Assembly: GCF_900100265.1 (NCBI RefSeq)
Contig: NZ_LT629696.1
Location: 1,612,001-1,676,000, forward strand
Direction: 5' to 3'
Length of the DNA: 64,000 bases
Source: Leifsonia sp. 466MF
Lineage (GTDB): Bacteria; Actinomycetota; Actinomycetes; Actinomycetales; Microbacteriaceae
Part shown: positions 33,406-42,298 of the stretch, in pieces
How positions within the stretch are numbered: the first letter of the stretch is position 1
How the letters are laid out: each line of letters begins with the position of its first letter
Notes under the pieces: generated by a model
Seen by the model: only the letters and a program-made list of their open reading frames with translations
The model's database searches: none
Told to the model about the DNA's origin: nothing
Program-made: the position numbers and the translations under genes

Positions 33406-34482
33406 GTGTCCCGTTCCCCCTCTTCGCCCGCGCGCGTCCCGGTCGAGGAGCGCCTGTTCAGCCTCGTGCTGGCACTGCTCGCGACCGAGAACGGCCTGAC
33501 CAAGAGCGAGATCCTCTCGACCGTCCAGGGGTACCGCCAGCGGTATGAGCCGCACGGCGACAACAGCAGCCTGGAGCGGCAGTTCGAGCGCGACAAGGAC
33601 GACATCCGCGAGCTCGGCGTCCCGCTGGAGACGGTGGAGGCGCCCGAGGCGTCCGGCAACAATCAGCTGCTGCGCTACCGCATTCCCAAAGGGGCATACG
33701 ACCTTCCGGCCGATGTCAGCTTCTCGCCCGAGGAGCTGACCCTGCTCGGGCTCGCGGCCGCCGTCTGGCGCGAGGGGTCGCTGTCGGGGGAGTCGCGGCG
33801 TGCGCTGATGAAGCTGCGATCGCTCGGCGTCGAGGCGGATGATCCGGTCGTCGGCTATGCACCGCGGCTCCGCGTCCGCGAGAGCGCCTTCGAGCCGCTC
33901 AGTCAGGCGCTGGAGCGTCACGTCATGGTGCAGTTCCCGTACCTCAAGCCCGGCGAGAGCGCGTCGCGTCAGCGCACCGTCGCACCCCTCTCGCTCGTGC
34001 AGCACCAGGGTCGGTGGCACCTGCAGGGGATCGACCAGGACGCCCGCGGCTCGCGGACCTTCCTTCTCTCCCGCATCGTCGGGCCCGTCAAGCTGACGTC
34101 CCGCGTCTTCGACCCGGAGCAGTACCGCGTCGACGGCGAGGCCTTCGCCGAAAGGGCACTGCTCGAACTCGAGCACATCTGGGAGTCGAACGTCGCCGAG
34201 ATCGAGGTGACCGCCGGCACGGATGCGGCGACGCGCCTGGGCAAGCGGTACGGCGATGCTGTGCCGGTCGGCGCCGAGGGCGAGCCCGTCCGGCTCACCG
34301 TCAACTTCTCGGACATCAACATCCTCGCCGACCAGCTGGCCTCCTTCGGGCCCGAGGTCCTGGTCCTCGCGCCGCCGGAACTGCGCGACCAGGTGCTCCA
34401 GCGACTCCAGGCGACGGTCGCCGCGCACACCGCGCCCGGCGGCTCGGCAGGCGCGGAGACGGGGGAGGCCAGCGATGGCTGA
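33406..34482 (+). CDS. pafB: PafB, WYL-domain DNA-damage regulator subunit
   Basis: With PafC forms the heterodimeric activator of the LexA-independent DNA-damage response in actinobacteria. An N-terminal winged helix (LFSLVLALLATENGLTKSEI, SLERQFERDKDDIRELGVPL) precedes the WYL region (QHQGRWHLQGIDQDARGSR) and the WCX domain. At 358 residues it is normal in length. The stop lies inside the next gene start, so pafB and pafC are coupled. Confidence 0.93.
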   Translation: MSRSPSSPARVPVEERLFSLVLALLATENGLTKSEILSTVQGYRQRYEPHGDNSSLERQFERDKDDIRELGVPLETVEAPEASGNNQLLRYRIPKGAYDLPADVSFSPEELTLLGLAAAVWREGSLSGESRRALMKLRSLGVEADDPVVGYAPRLRVRESAFEPLSQALERHVMVQFPYLKPGESASRQRTVAPLSLVQHQGRWHLQGIDQDARGSRTFLLSRIVGPVKLTSRVFDPEQYRVDGEAFAERALLELEHIWESNVAEIEVTAGTDAATRLGKRYGDAVPVGAEGEPVRLTVNFSDINILADQLASFGPEVLVLAPPELRDQVLQRLQATVAAHTAPGGSAGAETGEASDG

Positions 34483-35449
34483 GCGCCGCAAGCCGATGCA
34501 GGCGCAGGACAAGCTCGCCTTCCTGCTCGCCCTCGTGCCCTACCTCATGGATCGCGACCGCGTGAGCGTCGCGGAAGCCGCCGAGCATTTCGGCGTCGAC
34601 CAGGACCAGTTGCGTGACGCCGTGCGGCTGATCGCCGTCTCCGGCATCCCCGGCGAGACCAACGCGTACCAGCCGGGCGACCTGTTCGACATCGCCTGGG
34701 ACGACTTCGAGGAGAACGACCAGATCGTCCTCACCCACCAGGTCGCCATCGACGACTCGCCGAGGTTCTCGGCACGCGAGGCGGCAGCCCTCATCGCCGG
34801 GCTGCAGTACCTCACCGCTCTGCCGGAGAACGCCGACCGGGATGCGATCGGCTCGCTCATGGCCAAGCTCGCCCGCGGCGCATCGGCGGCGCCGAGCCAG
34901 CTCGCGGTCGCGCGGTCCGAGACCGACGAGGCCCTGGCGACGATCCGGGATGCGGTCATCGCGGGAGTGCAGGTCGAGTTCGACTACCTCAGCTCACGTG
35001 GGGAGCGCGAACGGCGCCGCGTCGACCCGCTGCGCATCGAATCCGTCGACCAGGACTGGTATCTGCGCGGCTGGGATCACCTCCGCACGGCCATCCGCAC
35101 CTTCCGTCTCGACCGGATCGACGACCTGGTCGCAACGCAGGAGGCGATCACCTACCGGCCGGGCGACGTGAAGCTGCCGGAGACGCTGTTCACCGGCACG
35201 CCGGAGGACCAGCTGGTGACGGTGGAGGTGTCGGCGTCGGCGATCACGCTGATCGAGGACTACATCCCTGAGGGGGCAGAGCGCGAGGAGCGGGACGGCG
35301 TCATCCGCACGAGCGTCCGCGTCGCGCACTTCCACGGTCTCAAGCGCCTGGTCGCCGGGCTGTCGGGCGTGCTCACGGTGCTCGACCCGCCCGAGGCGCG
35401 CCAGGTGGTCGCCGGCTGGGCCCGCGCGGGCGTCGAACGCTACCTCTGA
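34475..35449 (+). CDS. pafC: PafC, WYL-domain DNA-damage regulator subunit
   Basis: The partner of PafB, 324 residues. A divergent N-terminal HTH (VSVAEAAEHFGVDQDQLRDA) is followed by a canonical WYL block (RIESVDQDWYLRGWDHLRTA, then FRLDRIDDL) and a C-terminal WCX domain. It starts at ATG 34475, overlapping pafB by eight bases. The following order (small membrane protein, tatA, tatC, helY) is the conserved actinobacterial arrangement. Confidence 0.93.
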   Translation: MAERRKPMQAQDKLAFLLALVPYLMDRDRVSVAEAAEHFGVDQDQLRDAVRLIAVSGIPGETNAYQPGDLFDIAWDDFEENDQIVLTHQVAIDDSPRFSAREAAALIAGLQYLTALPENADRDAIGSLMAKLARGASAAPSQLAVARSETDEALATIRDAVIAGVQVEFDYLSSRGERERRRVDPLRIESVDQDWYLRGWDHLRTAIRTFRLDRIDDLVATQEAITYRPGDVKLPETLFTGTPEDQLVTVEVSASAITLIEDYIPEGAEREERDGVIRTSVRVAHFHGLKRLVAGLSGVLTVLDPPEARQVVAGWARAGVERYL

Positions 35450-35466
35450 CCCGGCGGCGGGCCGGG

Positions 35467-35472
35467 TAGGCT
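35467..35472 (+). promoter_or_regulatory. Predicted -10 box before the small membrane protein
   Basis: TAGGCT, six bases before ATG 35479. Confidence 0.5.
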
Positions 35473-35478
35473 GAGCCC

Positions 35479-35838
35479 ATGCCCTGGTGGTCGTGGCTGG
35501 TGATCTGGATCGTGCTCGTGCTCGGTCTCCTCGGCATGCTCGCGTTCTTCGCCTGGTGGCTGTTCCGCAAGGTGGTCGCCGCCGGTCGCGAGGCCGCGGC
35601 GCTGATGGAGAAGGCCGAGGTGCTGTCGCGCCGAGCCGAGGAGCTCCACGACACCTTCGAGCCGGCCGTGCTGGCGGATGCCGACGAGCTCCGTGCGCAG
35701 CGGCAGGATCACCTCACCGAGCGGGCGTTCGCCCGGCAAGCTCGCAGGGACGCCCGCGTCCGGCGCGGTAGACTACTGGTCGATGTGGACCCCGCAACGG
35801 TGCCCGCTCGCTTCGCCCACCTTTTGAGAAGGACCTGA
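35479..35838 (+). CDS. Small single-pass membrane protein
   Basis: A 119-residue protein of unknown function in the pafC-tatA interval. It has one N-terminal membrane helix (about residues 4-28, Trp-rich), then a charged, probably coiled-coil segment (LMEKAEVLSRRAEELHDTF) and a basic C-terminus. Similar small proteins are often found at this place in actinobacterial genomes. Start follows a TAGGCT box; its stop is four bases before tatA. Confidence 0.7.
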   Translation: MPWWSWLVIWIVLVLGLLGMLAFFAWWLFRKVVAAGREAAALMEKAEVLSRRAEELHDTFEPAVLADADELRAQRQDHLTERAFARQARRDARVRRGRLLVDVDPATVPARFAHLLRRT

Positions 35839-35842
35839 TCTC

Positions 35843-36127
35843 ATGTTCGCAGGACTGACCGGATGGCATCTGCTCATCATCCTCGCCGTGATCCTGCTGC
35901 TCTTCGGTGCGCCCAAGCTCCCGGCGCTCGCCAAGAGCATCGGCCAGTCGATGCGGATCTTCAAGGGTGAGGTCGACGAGCTGAAGAAGGACGGCAAGGA
36001 CGGCAAGTCCGACCAGGCTTCCGACGGCACCGCCACCACCCCCGCCGCGCAGAGCACCGCAGCGCCGACGGTGACGCCCGCCCCGGCTCCCGTCGACCCC
36101 TCGACCGAGTCGAACCCGAAGCCGTAG
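35843..36127 (+). CDS. tatA: Twin-arginine translocase subunit TatA
   Basis: Pore-forming subunit of the Tat system for export of folded proteins. The N-terminal helix GWHLLIILAVILLLFGAPKL, with the FG-P hinge, and the amphipathic helix ALAKSIGQSMRIFKGEVDEL are diagnostic. The C-terminal 45 residues are Ala/Pro/Thr-rich and disordered. At 94 residues it is normal. It is four bases upstream of tatC; no tatB is present in the window. Confidence 0.95.
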   Translation: MFAGLTGWHLLIILAVILLLFGAPKLPALAKSIGQSMRIFKGEVDELKKDGKDGKSDQASDGTATTPAAQSTAAPTVTPAPAPVDPSTESNPKP

Positions 36128-36131
36128 TCCG

Positions 36132-36923
36132 GTGGCCTCCACGAAGCGAGGCAAGAGCCGCGAAGGACGGATGACGCTCGCCGAGCACTTCATCGAGCTT
36201 CGCAAACGCCTCTTCCGTTCCGCCCTCGCTCTGGTGGGTGGCGCGGTCATCGGCTGGTTTCTCAGCGGCTATGTGATGGATGCGCTGCGCGGTCCGATCA
36301 CCGACATCGCGAAGCAGCAGGGCCGCGAGGCGATGCTCAACTACGACAGCATCACGGGCGCGTTCGACCTGAAGATGCAGGTCGCGATCACCATCGGCGC
36401 GATCATCTCCAGCCCGGTCTGGCTCTACCAGATCTGGGCGTTCTTCGTCCCGGCGATGACGCGCAAGGAGCTCCGCTACGGCTTCGGCTTCTTCTTCACC
36501 GCCGTCCCGTTGTTCATCGCGGGCGGTGTGACCGGGTGGCTGCTCGTCCCGCACATCGTGAGCCTGCTGACGAGCTTCGCGCCGGAGCCGGACTCGGCGA
36601 TCATCCAGGCGAAGACCTACTTCGATTTCATCCTCAAACTGGTCATCGCCGTCGGCATCGCGTTCGTCCTCCCGGTCTTCCTGGTGCTGCTGAACTTCGT
36701 CGGCGTGCTGAGCGCGAAGTCGATCATCGCGTCGTGGCGCTGGGCGCTCATCCTGATCGCCCTGTTCACCGCCATCGCCACGCCGGCCGCCGACGTGCTC
36801 TCGATGTTCCTCCTGGCCATTCCGATGGTCGCCCTGTACTTCGCCGCGTACGGCGTCGCCTGGCTGCACGACCGCCGGGCTGCCAAGCGCGAGCTGCGAC
36901 TCGAGGCCGAGCTCGCCGCCTGA
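36132..36923 (+). CDS. tatC: Twin-arginine translocase subunit TatC
   Basis: The signal-peptide receptor of the Tat system, a six-helix membrane protein of 263 residues. The N-terminal motif MTLAEHFIELRKRLFRS carries the conserved HLxELRxR element (here with F for L), and the FxxxxxF-PxW region is seen at VWLYQIWAFFVPAMTRKE. GTG start four bases after tatA's stop. Confidence 0.95.
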   Translation: MASTKRGKSREGRMTLAEHFIELRKRLFRSALALVGGAVIGWFLSGYVMDALRGPITDIAKQQGREAMLNYDSITGAFDLKMQVAITIGAIISSPVWLYQIWAFFVPAMTRKELRYGFGFFFTAVPLFIAGGVTGWLLVPHIVSLLTSFAPEPDSAIIQAKTYFDFILKLVIAVGIAFVLPVFLVLLNFVGVLSAKSIIASWRWALILIALFTAIATPAADVLSMFLLAIPMVALYFAAYGVAWLHDRRAAKRELRLEAELAA

Positions 36924-36934
36924 CCGCGCGGGCA

Positions 36935-36940
36935 TAGGCT
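36935..36940 (+). promoter_or_regulatory. Predicted -10 box of helY
   Basis: TAGGCT, six bases before GTG 36947; leaderless start, making helY separable from tatAC. Confidence 0.5.
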
Positions 36941-36946
36941 GGTGGG

Positions 36947-39379
36947 GTGACCGACCAGACGCTCTCACCGGCGGAGCGGTTCGCCGCCTCGCGCGACCGG
37001 GCCCGCCAGCCGCTGCTCGAGACCTTCCGCGCGAGTCTCCGGTTCGACCTCGACCCGTTCCAGCGGGAGGCATGCGGGGCTTTGGAGCGCGGGCGCAGCG
37101 TCCTCGTCGCCGCCCCCACCGGCGCCGGCAAGACGATCGTGGCCGAGTTCGCCGTCTTCCTCGCGATGCGCGAGGCCAACGCGAAGGTCTTCTACACGAC
37201 GCCGATGAAGGCGCTCAGTAACCAGAAGTTCCAGGAGTTCGTCGAGGCGTACGGCCCCGAATCCGTCGGGCTCCTCACCGGCGACACGAACATCAACTCG
37301 CACGCCCGCATCGTCGTCATGACGACCGAGGTGCTCCGCAACATGCTCTACGCGGACTCCGACCTGCTCACCGACCTCGCCTACGTGGTCATGGACGAGG
37401 TGCACTACCTGGCCGACCGGTTCCGGGGCGCCGTGTGGGAGGAGGTCATCATCCACCTGCCGTCGGAAGTGCGGATGGTGTCGCTGAGCGCCACCGTGTC
37501 GAACGCCGAGGAGTTCGGCGACTGGCTGCAGGCCGTCCGCGGCGACACCGATGTCGTTGTGTCGGAGGAGCGCCCGGTGCCGCTGGAGCAGCACATCCTG
37601 ATGCGCTCCAAGCTCATCGACCTGTTCGACTCGTCGGGGCTCGCCGCCACCAACCGGGTCAACCCGGAGCTCGTGCAGATGGCACGCTACGGCGGCCGGG
37701 TGCTGAGCAGCCGGCAGATGCGGGATGTGGGCCGCTACCACTCCAAGGGCGGTCGTCCGGACACGTTCCGGATGAGCCGGTCGGATCTTGTCGCGCTGCT
37801 CGACGACCGCAACCTGCTGCCTGCGATCTTCTTCATCTTCAGCCGCAATGGCTGCGACCAGGCGGTGCGGCAGGTGCTCCGGGCCGGCGTGCGCCTGACC
37901 GAGAAGCACGAGCGGGACGAGATCCGCGCGATCGTGGAGGAGCGGTGCCGCACGCTGCTCGACGAGGATCTGGCGGTGCTCGGCTACTGGGAGTGGCTGG
38001 AGGGGTTGGAGCGCGGTGTCGCCGCCCACCACGCCGGCCTGCTGCCGGCCTTCAAGGAGGTCGTCGAGGAGCTGTTCCGCCGGAAGCTCGTCAAGGTCGT
38101 CTTCGCGACAGAGACGCTGGCGCTCGGGATCAACATGCCCGCCCGGACGGTGGTGCTGGAGAAGCTGGAGAAGTTCAACGGCGAGGCCCGCGTCCCGATC
38201 ACACCGGGGGAGTACACCCAGCTGACCGGTCGAGCCGGTCGCCGCGGCATCGATGTGGAGGGCCACTCCGTCATCCAATGGGAGGACGGGCTGGACCCGC
38301 AGTCGGTCGCCTCTCTCGCCTCCCGCCGCAGCTACCCGCTGAACTCCAGCTTCCGGCCGACGTACAACATGGCGGTGAACCTGATCGACCAGTTCGGCCG
38401 ACCGCGCACGCGCGAGATCCTCGAGTCGTCGTTCGCCCAGTTCCAGGCCGACCGGGCCGTGGTCGACCTCGCCCGCAAGGCCATGCAGCAGGAGCAGTCG
38501 CTCGCCGGCTACGAGGAGGCGATGACGTGCCACCTCGGCGACTTCCGGGAGTACTTCGCCATTCGCCGAGAGCTGACGGACCTGGAGCGGTCCGGTTCCC
38601 GCATCGAGTCGGCATCCAACAGCGACCGTGAGAAGCGGCAGCGCCAGCTGGCCGCGCTGCGCAAGCGGATGAAGGACCACCCCTGCCACCGCTGCCCCGA
38701 GCGTGAGCAGCACGCCCGGTGGGCGGAGCGCTGGTGGAAGCTGAAGCGCGACACCGACCGGCTGCGGTCGCAGATCCAGTCGCGGACGGGCGCGGTCGCG
38801 AAGGTCTTCGACCGCGTGTCCGACGTGCTCCTGGAGCTCGGCTACCTGGCGAAGGAGGAGGGCGACACCGTGCTGACCGTCCACGGCCGCACCCTCAAGC
38901 GCATCTACGGCGAGCGGGACCTCCTGGTCGCCGAGTGCCTGCGTCGCAACGCCTGGAAGGATCTGGATGCGCCGGGCCTCGCCGCCATGGCGTGCGCCCT
39001 CGTCTTCGAGCCGCGACGCGACGACGGCCTGGCCAACGACCGCACATTACCGCGCGGTGCGTTCCGCCCGGCGCTCGAGAAGACGACGACGTTGTGGAGC
39101 ACCCTCGACGACCTCGAGCAGGACAATCGGCTCCCGGGTAGCGAGCCGCCGTCCACGGCGTTGTCCCTCGCGATGTGGATGTGGTCACGCGGCTCCGGGC
39201 TCGATGCGGTGCTGAGGGAGGCCGACATGGCGGCGGGCGACTTCGTCCGCTGGGCCAAGCAGACGATCGACCTCCTCGATCAGCTGTCGCTCGTCGCCCA
39301 GGGCAACGTCGGCCGGGTCGCCCGGCAGGCGCTGGAGTCCATCCGGCGCGGGATCGTCGCCTACTCCTCGGTCGCTTGA
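36947..39379 (+). CDS. helY: HelY/Ski2-like DEAD-box RNA helicase
   Basis: An 810-residue SF2 helicase of the Ski2/Mtr4 type. Walker A is AAPTGAGKT (about residue 55), Walker B is MDEVHYLADR (about 150), motif III is SLSATVSNAEE, motif VI is QLTGRAGRRGID. The C-terminal half has helical domains and a CxxCxxxxxH-type segment (HPCHRCPEREQH). HelY is the standard neighbour of tatAC in actinobacteria. Presumed function is RNA unwinding or turnover. Confidence 0.92.
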   Translation: MTDQTLSPAERFAASRDRARQPLLETFRASLRFDLDPFQREACGALERGRSVLVAAPTGAGKTIVAEFAVFLAMREANAKVFYTTPMKALSNQKFQEFVEAYGPESVGLLTGDTNINSHARIVVMTTEVLRNMLYADSDLLTDLAYVVMDEVHYLADRFRGAVWEEVIIHLPSEVRMVSLSATVSNAEEFGDWLQAVRGDTDVVVSEERPVPLEQHILMRSKLIDLFDSSGLAATNRVNPELVQMARYGGRVLSSRQMRDVGRYHSKGGRPDTFRMSRSDLVALLDDRNLLPAIFFIFSRNGCDQAVRQVLRAGVRLTEKHERDEIRAIVEERCRTLLDEDLAVLGYWEWLEGLERGVAAHHAGLLPAFKEVVEELFRRKLVKVVFATETLALGINMPARTVVLEKLEKFNGEARVPITPGEYTQLTGRAGRRGIDVEGHSVIQWEDGLDPQSVASLASRRSYPLNSSFRPTYNMAVNLIDQFGRPRTREILESSFAQFQADRAVVDLARKAMQQEQSLAGYEEAMTCHLGDFREYFAIRRELTDLERSGSRIESASNSDREKRQRQLAALRKRMKDHPCHRCPEREQHARWAERWWKLKRDTDRLRSQIQSRTGAVAKVFDRVSDVLLELGYLAKEEGDTVLTVHGRTLKRIYGERDLLVAECLRRNAWKDLDAPGLAAMACALVFEPRRDDGLANDRTLPRGAFRPALEKTTTLWSTLDDLEQDNRLPGSEPPSTALSLAMWMWSRGSGLDAVLREADMAAGDFVRWAKQTIDLLDQLSLVAQGNVGRVARQALESIRRGIVAYSSVA

Positions 39380-39445
39380 CGCGGCTCGAGAGCGGCCCGC
39401 GCGACCGTGTCGCGCATCCTGAACGGCCCCCACACGCGGATGCTT

Positions 39446-39451
39446 TAGGCT
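39446..39451 (+). promoter_or_regulatory. Predicted -10 box of lnt
   Basis: TAGGCT, eight bases before GTG 39460. Confidence 0.5.
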
Positions 39452-39459
39452 CTCCCTTC

Positions 39460-41028
39460 GTGCAGACCGTCCCGCGAGCCCCCCTTCCGCTCTGGCTCGC
39501 GGTGCTGGTCGCTGCGGCCGCCGGCCCGGTGCTCGATGCGGGGTTCCCGGACAAGGACTGGTGGCCGCTGACGTTCGTCGGCATCGCGATGGTGCTGCTC
39601 GCGCAGCGCGGCCGCCGCGCAGGCTCGGCATTCCTGGTCGGGTGGGTCGCGGGGGAGGCGTTCTACCTCGTCCACGTGTCGTGGACGGCGTTGTACTTGG
39701 GCCCGGTGCCCTGGGTGGCCCTCTCGACACTGGAGGCCCTGTTCTGGGGTGTCGGCGGCATCCTGATCACGCTTGCGTACCGGTGGGTGCCGCGGGCTTT
39801 CCCGACCCTGCTCGGGCGGCTCGGACTGCTGCCGGTGATCGTGAGCGGCCTCTGGGTGCTGCGGGAGTTCGTGACCGGCACCTGGCCGTACGGCGGCTTC
39901 TCCTGGGGGCGCGTCGCCGAGTCGCAGTCCCTCAGCCCGCTCGCCCCGATGGTCGCGTGGATCGGTATCTCGGGTGTGAGCTTCGTGATGGTGTGGCTGG
40001 TGGCGTTCCTGCTTGAGCTTCCCGGCGCGCTGGATGTGCGAACGGTGCAGCGCTGGCTCCTGGCGGGAGCGGCAGTCGCCCTCGTGTTCGCGATTCCCGC
40101 CTGGCCCGCGACGACCAGCGGATCGACGCGGATCGCCGCCGTGCAGGGCAACGGACCGGCCGGGTACTTCGACAACGCGCCCGTCGGCGCGGTGTTCAAC
40201 TCGCAGGTCGCGGAGACACTGCGCATCCCGTCGTCGCAGGTGTCCGGCGCGAAGAAGGTCGACATGGTGGTCTGGCCGGAGGGGTCCGCCCTGCCGGACC
40301 CGACGCGGGACCCCGACAATGCGGCGATCCTGGATGCGCTGAGCCGCAAGTTCGGAGCCCCGTTCGTCGTCGGAACGATCACCTCGCGTGACGACCGTCT
40401 CTACAACACCTCGCTCCAGTGGGAGGCCGGGAAAGGCGCCGTCGATTACTACGACAAGAAGCACCCCGTGCCGTTCGGGGAATACGTTCCCGACCGCGCG
40501 TTCTGGCGTCCCTTCGCTCCGCAGCTCATCGACCTAATCGGTCGCGACTACACGCCGGGGACGCGGGACAACGTCTTCGACGTCGGCGGCGTCCGCGCCG
40601 GCATCTCCATCTGCTTCGACATCGTCGACGACCAGCTGCTGACGGACATGATGCGCGGGGGAGCGCAGGTGATCCTCGCTCAGACCAACAACGCGGACTT
40701 CGGCGAAACGGACGAGAACCAGCAGCAGCTCGCGATCGCCCGACTGCGCGCGATCGAGGCGGGTCGGTCGCTGGTGAACATCTCGACGGTGGGAAGCAGC
40801 CAGATCATCGGGCCCGACGGTCGCACGATCAGCTCCATCCCGCCGTTCAAGCCAGGGCACATGGTCGCGGACGTCCCGCTCGGGACCACGACGACGCCTG
40901 CGACGCTGCTCAGCCGCGGGATCGAATTCCTGGTCGCCGGCCTCGGGCTGTTCGGCTTGATCGTCGCGTTCACCGCCCGGCGCGGGCCCCTGCCGACGAC
41001 GAAAAGGCCGCTCCCACCGCAAGGGTGA
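39460..41028 (+). CDS. lnt: Apolipoprotein N-acyltransferase
   Basis: Membrane enzyme that adds the third acyl chain to the N-terminal Cys of lipoproteins. Six to seven helices cover the first 210 residues; a nitrilase-fold domain follows. Its triad is visible: Glu in VVWPEGSALPD, Lys in YYDKKHPVPFGEYVPDR, Cys in AGISICFDIVDD. After the Cys the sequence is FD rather than the usual YE, a mild variation. Length 522 residues. The 3' end overlaps the rbpA terminator hairpin. Confidence 0.92.
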   Translation: MQTVPRAPLPLWLAVLVAAAAGPVLDAGFPDKDWWPLTFVGIAMVLLAQRGRRAGSAFLVGWVAGEAFYLVHVSWTALYLGPVPWVALSTLEALFWGVGGILITLAYRWVPRAFPTLLGRLGLLPVIVSGLWVLREFVTGTWPYGGFSWGRVAESQSLSPLAPMVAWIGISGVSFVMVWLVAFLLELPGALDVRTVQRWLLAGAAVALVFAIPAWPATTSGSTRIAAVQGNGPAGYFDNAPVGAVFNSQVAETLRIPSSQVSGAKKVDMVVWPEGSALPDPTRDPDNAAILDALSRKFGAPFVVGTITSRDDRLYNTSLQWEAGKGAVDYYDKKHPVPFGEYVPDRAFWRPFAPQLIDLIGRDYTPGTRDNVFDVGGVRAGISICFDIVDDQLLTDMMRGGAQVILAQTNNADFGETDENQQQLAIARLRAIEAGRSLVNISTVGSSQIIGPDGRTISSIPPFKPGHMVADVPLGTTTTPATLLSRGIEFLVAGLGLFGLIVAFTARRGPLPTTKRPLPPQG

Positions 41029-41036
41029 GAACGGCC
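41006..41036 (-). terminator. Rho-independent terminator of rbpA
   Basis: On the minus strand GGCCGTTCTCACC pairs with GGTGGGAGCGGCC (two G.U pairs, five-base loop) and is followed by TTTT (41002-41005). It begins 16 bases after the rbpA stop and overlaps the end of lnt. Confidence 0.75.
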
Positions 41037-41052
41037 CGGTGGCCTGACGTGG

Positions 41053-41424
41053 TCAGGCGGTGTGCTTGTGCTCGCTGGTTCCGCGACGCGACCGCAGGTA
41101 CTGCAGGCGCTCCTCGAGGAGTTCCTCGAGCTCGGCGCGGGTGCGGCGCTCCAGCAGCATGTCCCAGTGGCTGCGGGGGGTCTTGACGTCGGAGTGGTCG
41201 ACCTCGACGGGGGTGTCGCCGATCAGCAGGCGCGCCTCCTGGCCGCAGTGCTTGCACTCCCAGGTCTCGGGGGCCTCGGCCTCGGCCGAGAACACGACGT
41301 CGGTCTCCTTGCCGCAGGTGAGGCAAAGATAGTTGTAACGGGAACGCGGAGAGTAGACGACGCCTTCTTCACTCTGTAGGCTTTGGGCGCCGATTCTCAT
41401 GCCGCGCAAGCTTCGATCTGCCAT
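41053..41424 (-). CDS. rbpA: RNA polymerase-binding protein RbpA
   Basis: Essential actinobacterial transcription factor that binds sigma-A and promoter DNA and stabilises open complexes; it also affects rifampicin sensitivity. The N-terminal tail is followed by a zinc-ribbon-like core with CLTCGKE and CKHCGQE, then the basic linker and sigma-interacting helix (HWDMLLERRTRAELEELLEE). 123 residues. ATG 41424 has an AGAGGAG Shine-Dalgarno upstream. Confidence 0.95.
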   Translation of the reverse strand: MADRSLRGMRIGAQSLQSEEGVVYSPRSRYNYLCLTCGKETDVVFSAEAEAPETWECKHCGQEARLLIGDTPVEVDHSDVKTPRSHWDMLLERRTRAELEELLEERLQYLRSRRGTSEHKHTA

Positions 41425-41465
41425 TGTGTGGTCTCCTCTAGTGCGCGCGAATCCTCACAGTTATA

Positions 41466-41492
41466 AACGGTCAAGCTGGGGATTCTCTTTCC
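41466..41492 (-). promoter_or_regulatory. Possible SigH/SigR-type promoter of rbpA
   Basis: Minus strand GGAA (41489-41492) and GTT (41466-41468) are 20 bases apart, near the GGAA-N18-20-GTT spacing of oxidative-stress ECF sigma factors. A TATAAC box overlaps (41461-41466), so a housekeeping promoter is equally possible. Confidence 0.3.
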
Positions 41493-41548
41493 AGGAGAGC
41501 GTTTCTCCCAGTGCCCTCTCAGAGTCGGCAGCGCGAGGTCGCCGGTCG

Positions 41549-42298
41549 TCAGGTTCTTGACGCCACCACGGACTTCAGGATGTCGCAGCGGTCCGTGACG
41601 ATGCCGTCGACCCCGAGGTCGAGCAGCCGGACCATGTCGGCGGGATCATTGACCGTCCACACGTGCACTTCGGCCCCGGCCGCGTGGATGCGCTCGACGG
41701 CCCGCCGTGTGACGATCCGCAGCGGACCACGTCGCTCGGGGACCTGGACGGCGACGAAACCGCGCAGAGCCCGTCGGACCAGAGGCACGATCCCGAACCG
41801 GGCGCCGATCAGGGCGGGGAAGAACTCAGACACGGCGGGGGAGGAGGCGACACCGGGGAGCGCGTCGGCGACGGCGCGTCTCCGCTCGCTCGAGAAGCTG
41901 GTGATGAGCACCCGCCCGGTCGCCCGGGCATCGCGGATGGCCGCCACCGCCGGTGCAGCTGCGCGCGCATCCTTCACGTCGATGTTGAAGCGCGCCTGCG
42001 GGGACGCATCAAGGGCCTCCGCGAGAGAGCAGAAGCCCTGCCCGTGACCCAGTTCGATGCGGCGCAGCTCGGTCATCGTCAGCTGGCCGACCTTCACGTT
42101 GCGCCCGGCGACCCGGGCGAGGTCCGGGTCGTGGGCGATGACGGCGACGCCGTCCGCCGAGGCGTGGATGTCGGTCTCGAGGTGCGTCGCACCCGCTGAG
42201 AGGGCGCGGAGGAACGCGAGGAGCGTGTTCTCCGGCGCGTCGAGGGCGAGGCCGCGATGCGCGATGACGCGCGTCGCGGCTCCGTCGAGGAACGTCAC
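41549..42298 (-). CDS. Glycerophosphodiester phosphodiesterase
   Basis: A 249-residue TIM-barrel enzyme releasing glycerol 3-phosphate from glycerophosphodiesters. The catalytic motif RVIAHRGLALDAPENTLLAF holds the His and Glu; THLETDIHASADGVAVIAHD gives the metal-binding Glu/Asp and second His. HVWTVNDPADMVRLLDLGVD,GIVTDRCD at the C-terminus is typical. No signal peptide, so it is cytoplasmic. GTG start overlaps the SPFH gene stop by four bases. Confidence 0.92.
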   Translation of the reverse strand: MTFLDGAATRVIAHRGLALDAPENTLLAFLRALSAGATHLETDIHASADGVAVIAHDPDLARVAGRNVKVGQLTMTELRRIELGHGQGFCSLAEALDASPQARFNIDVKDARAAAPAVAAIRDARATGRVLITSFSSERRRAVADALPGVASSPAVSEFFPALIGARFGIVPLVRRALRGFVAVQVPERRGPLRIVTRRAVERIHAAGAEVHVWTVNDPADMVRLLDLGVDGIVTDRCDILKSVVASRT

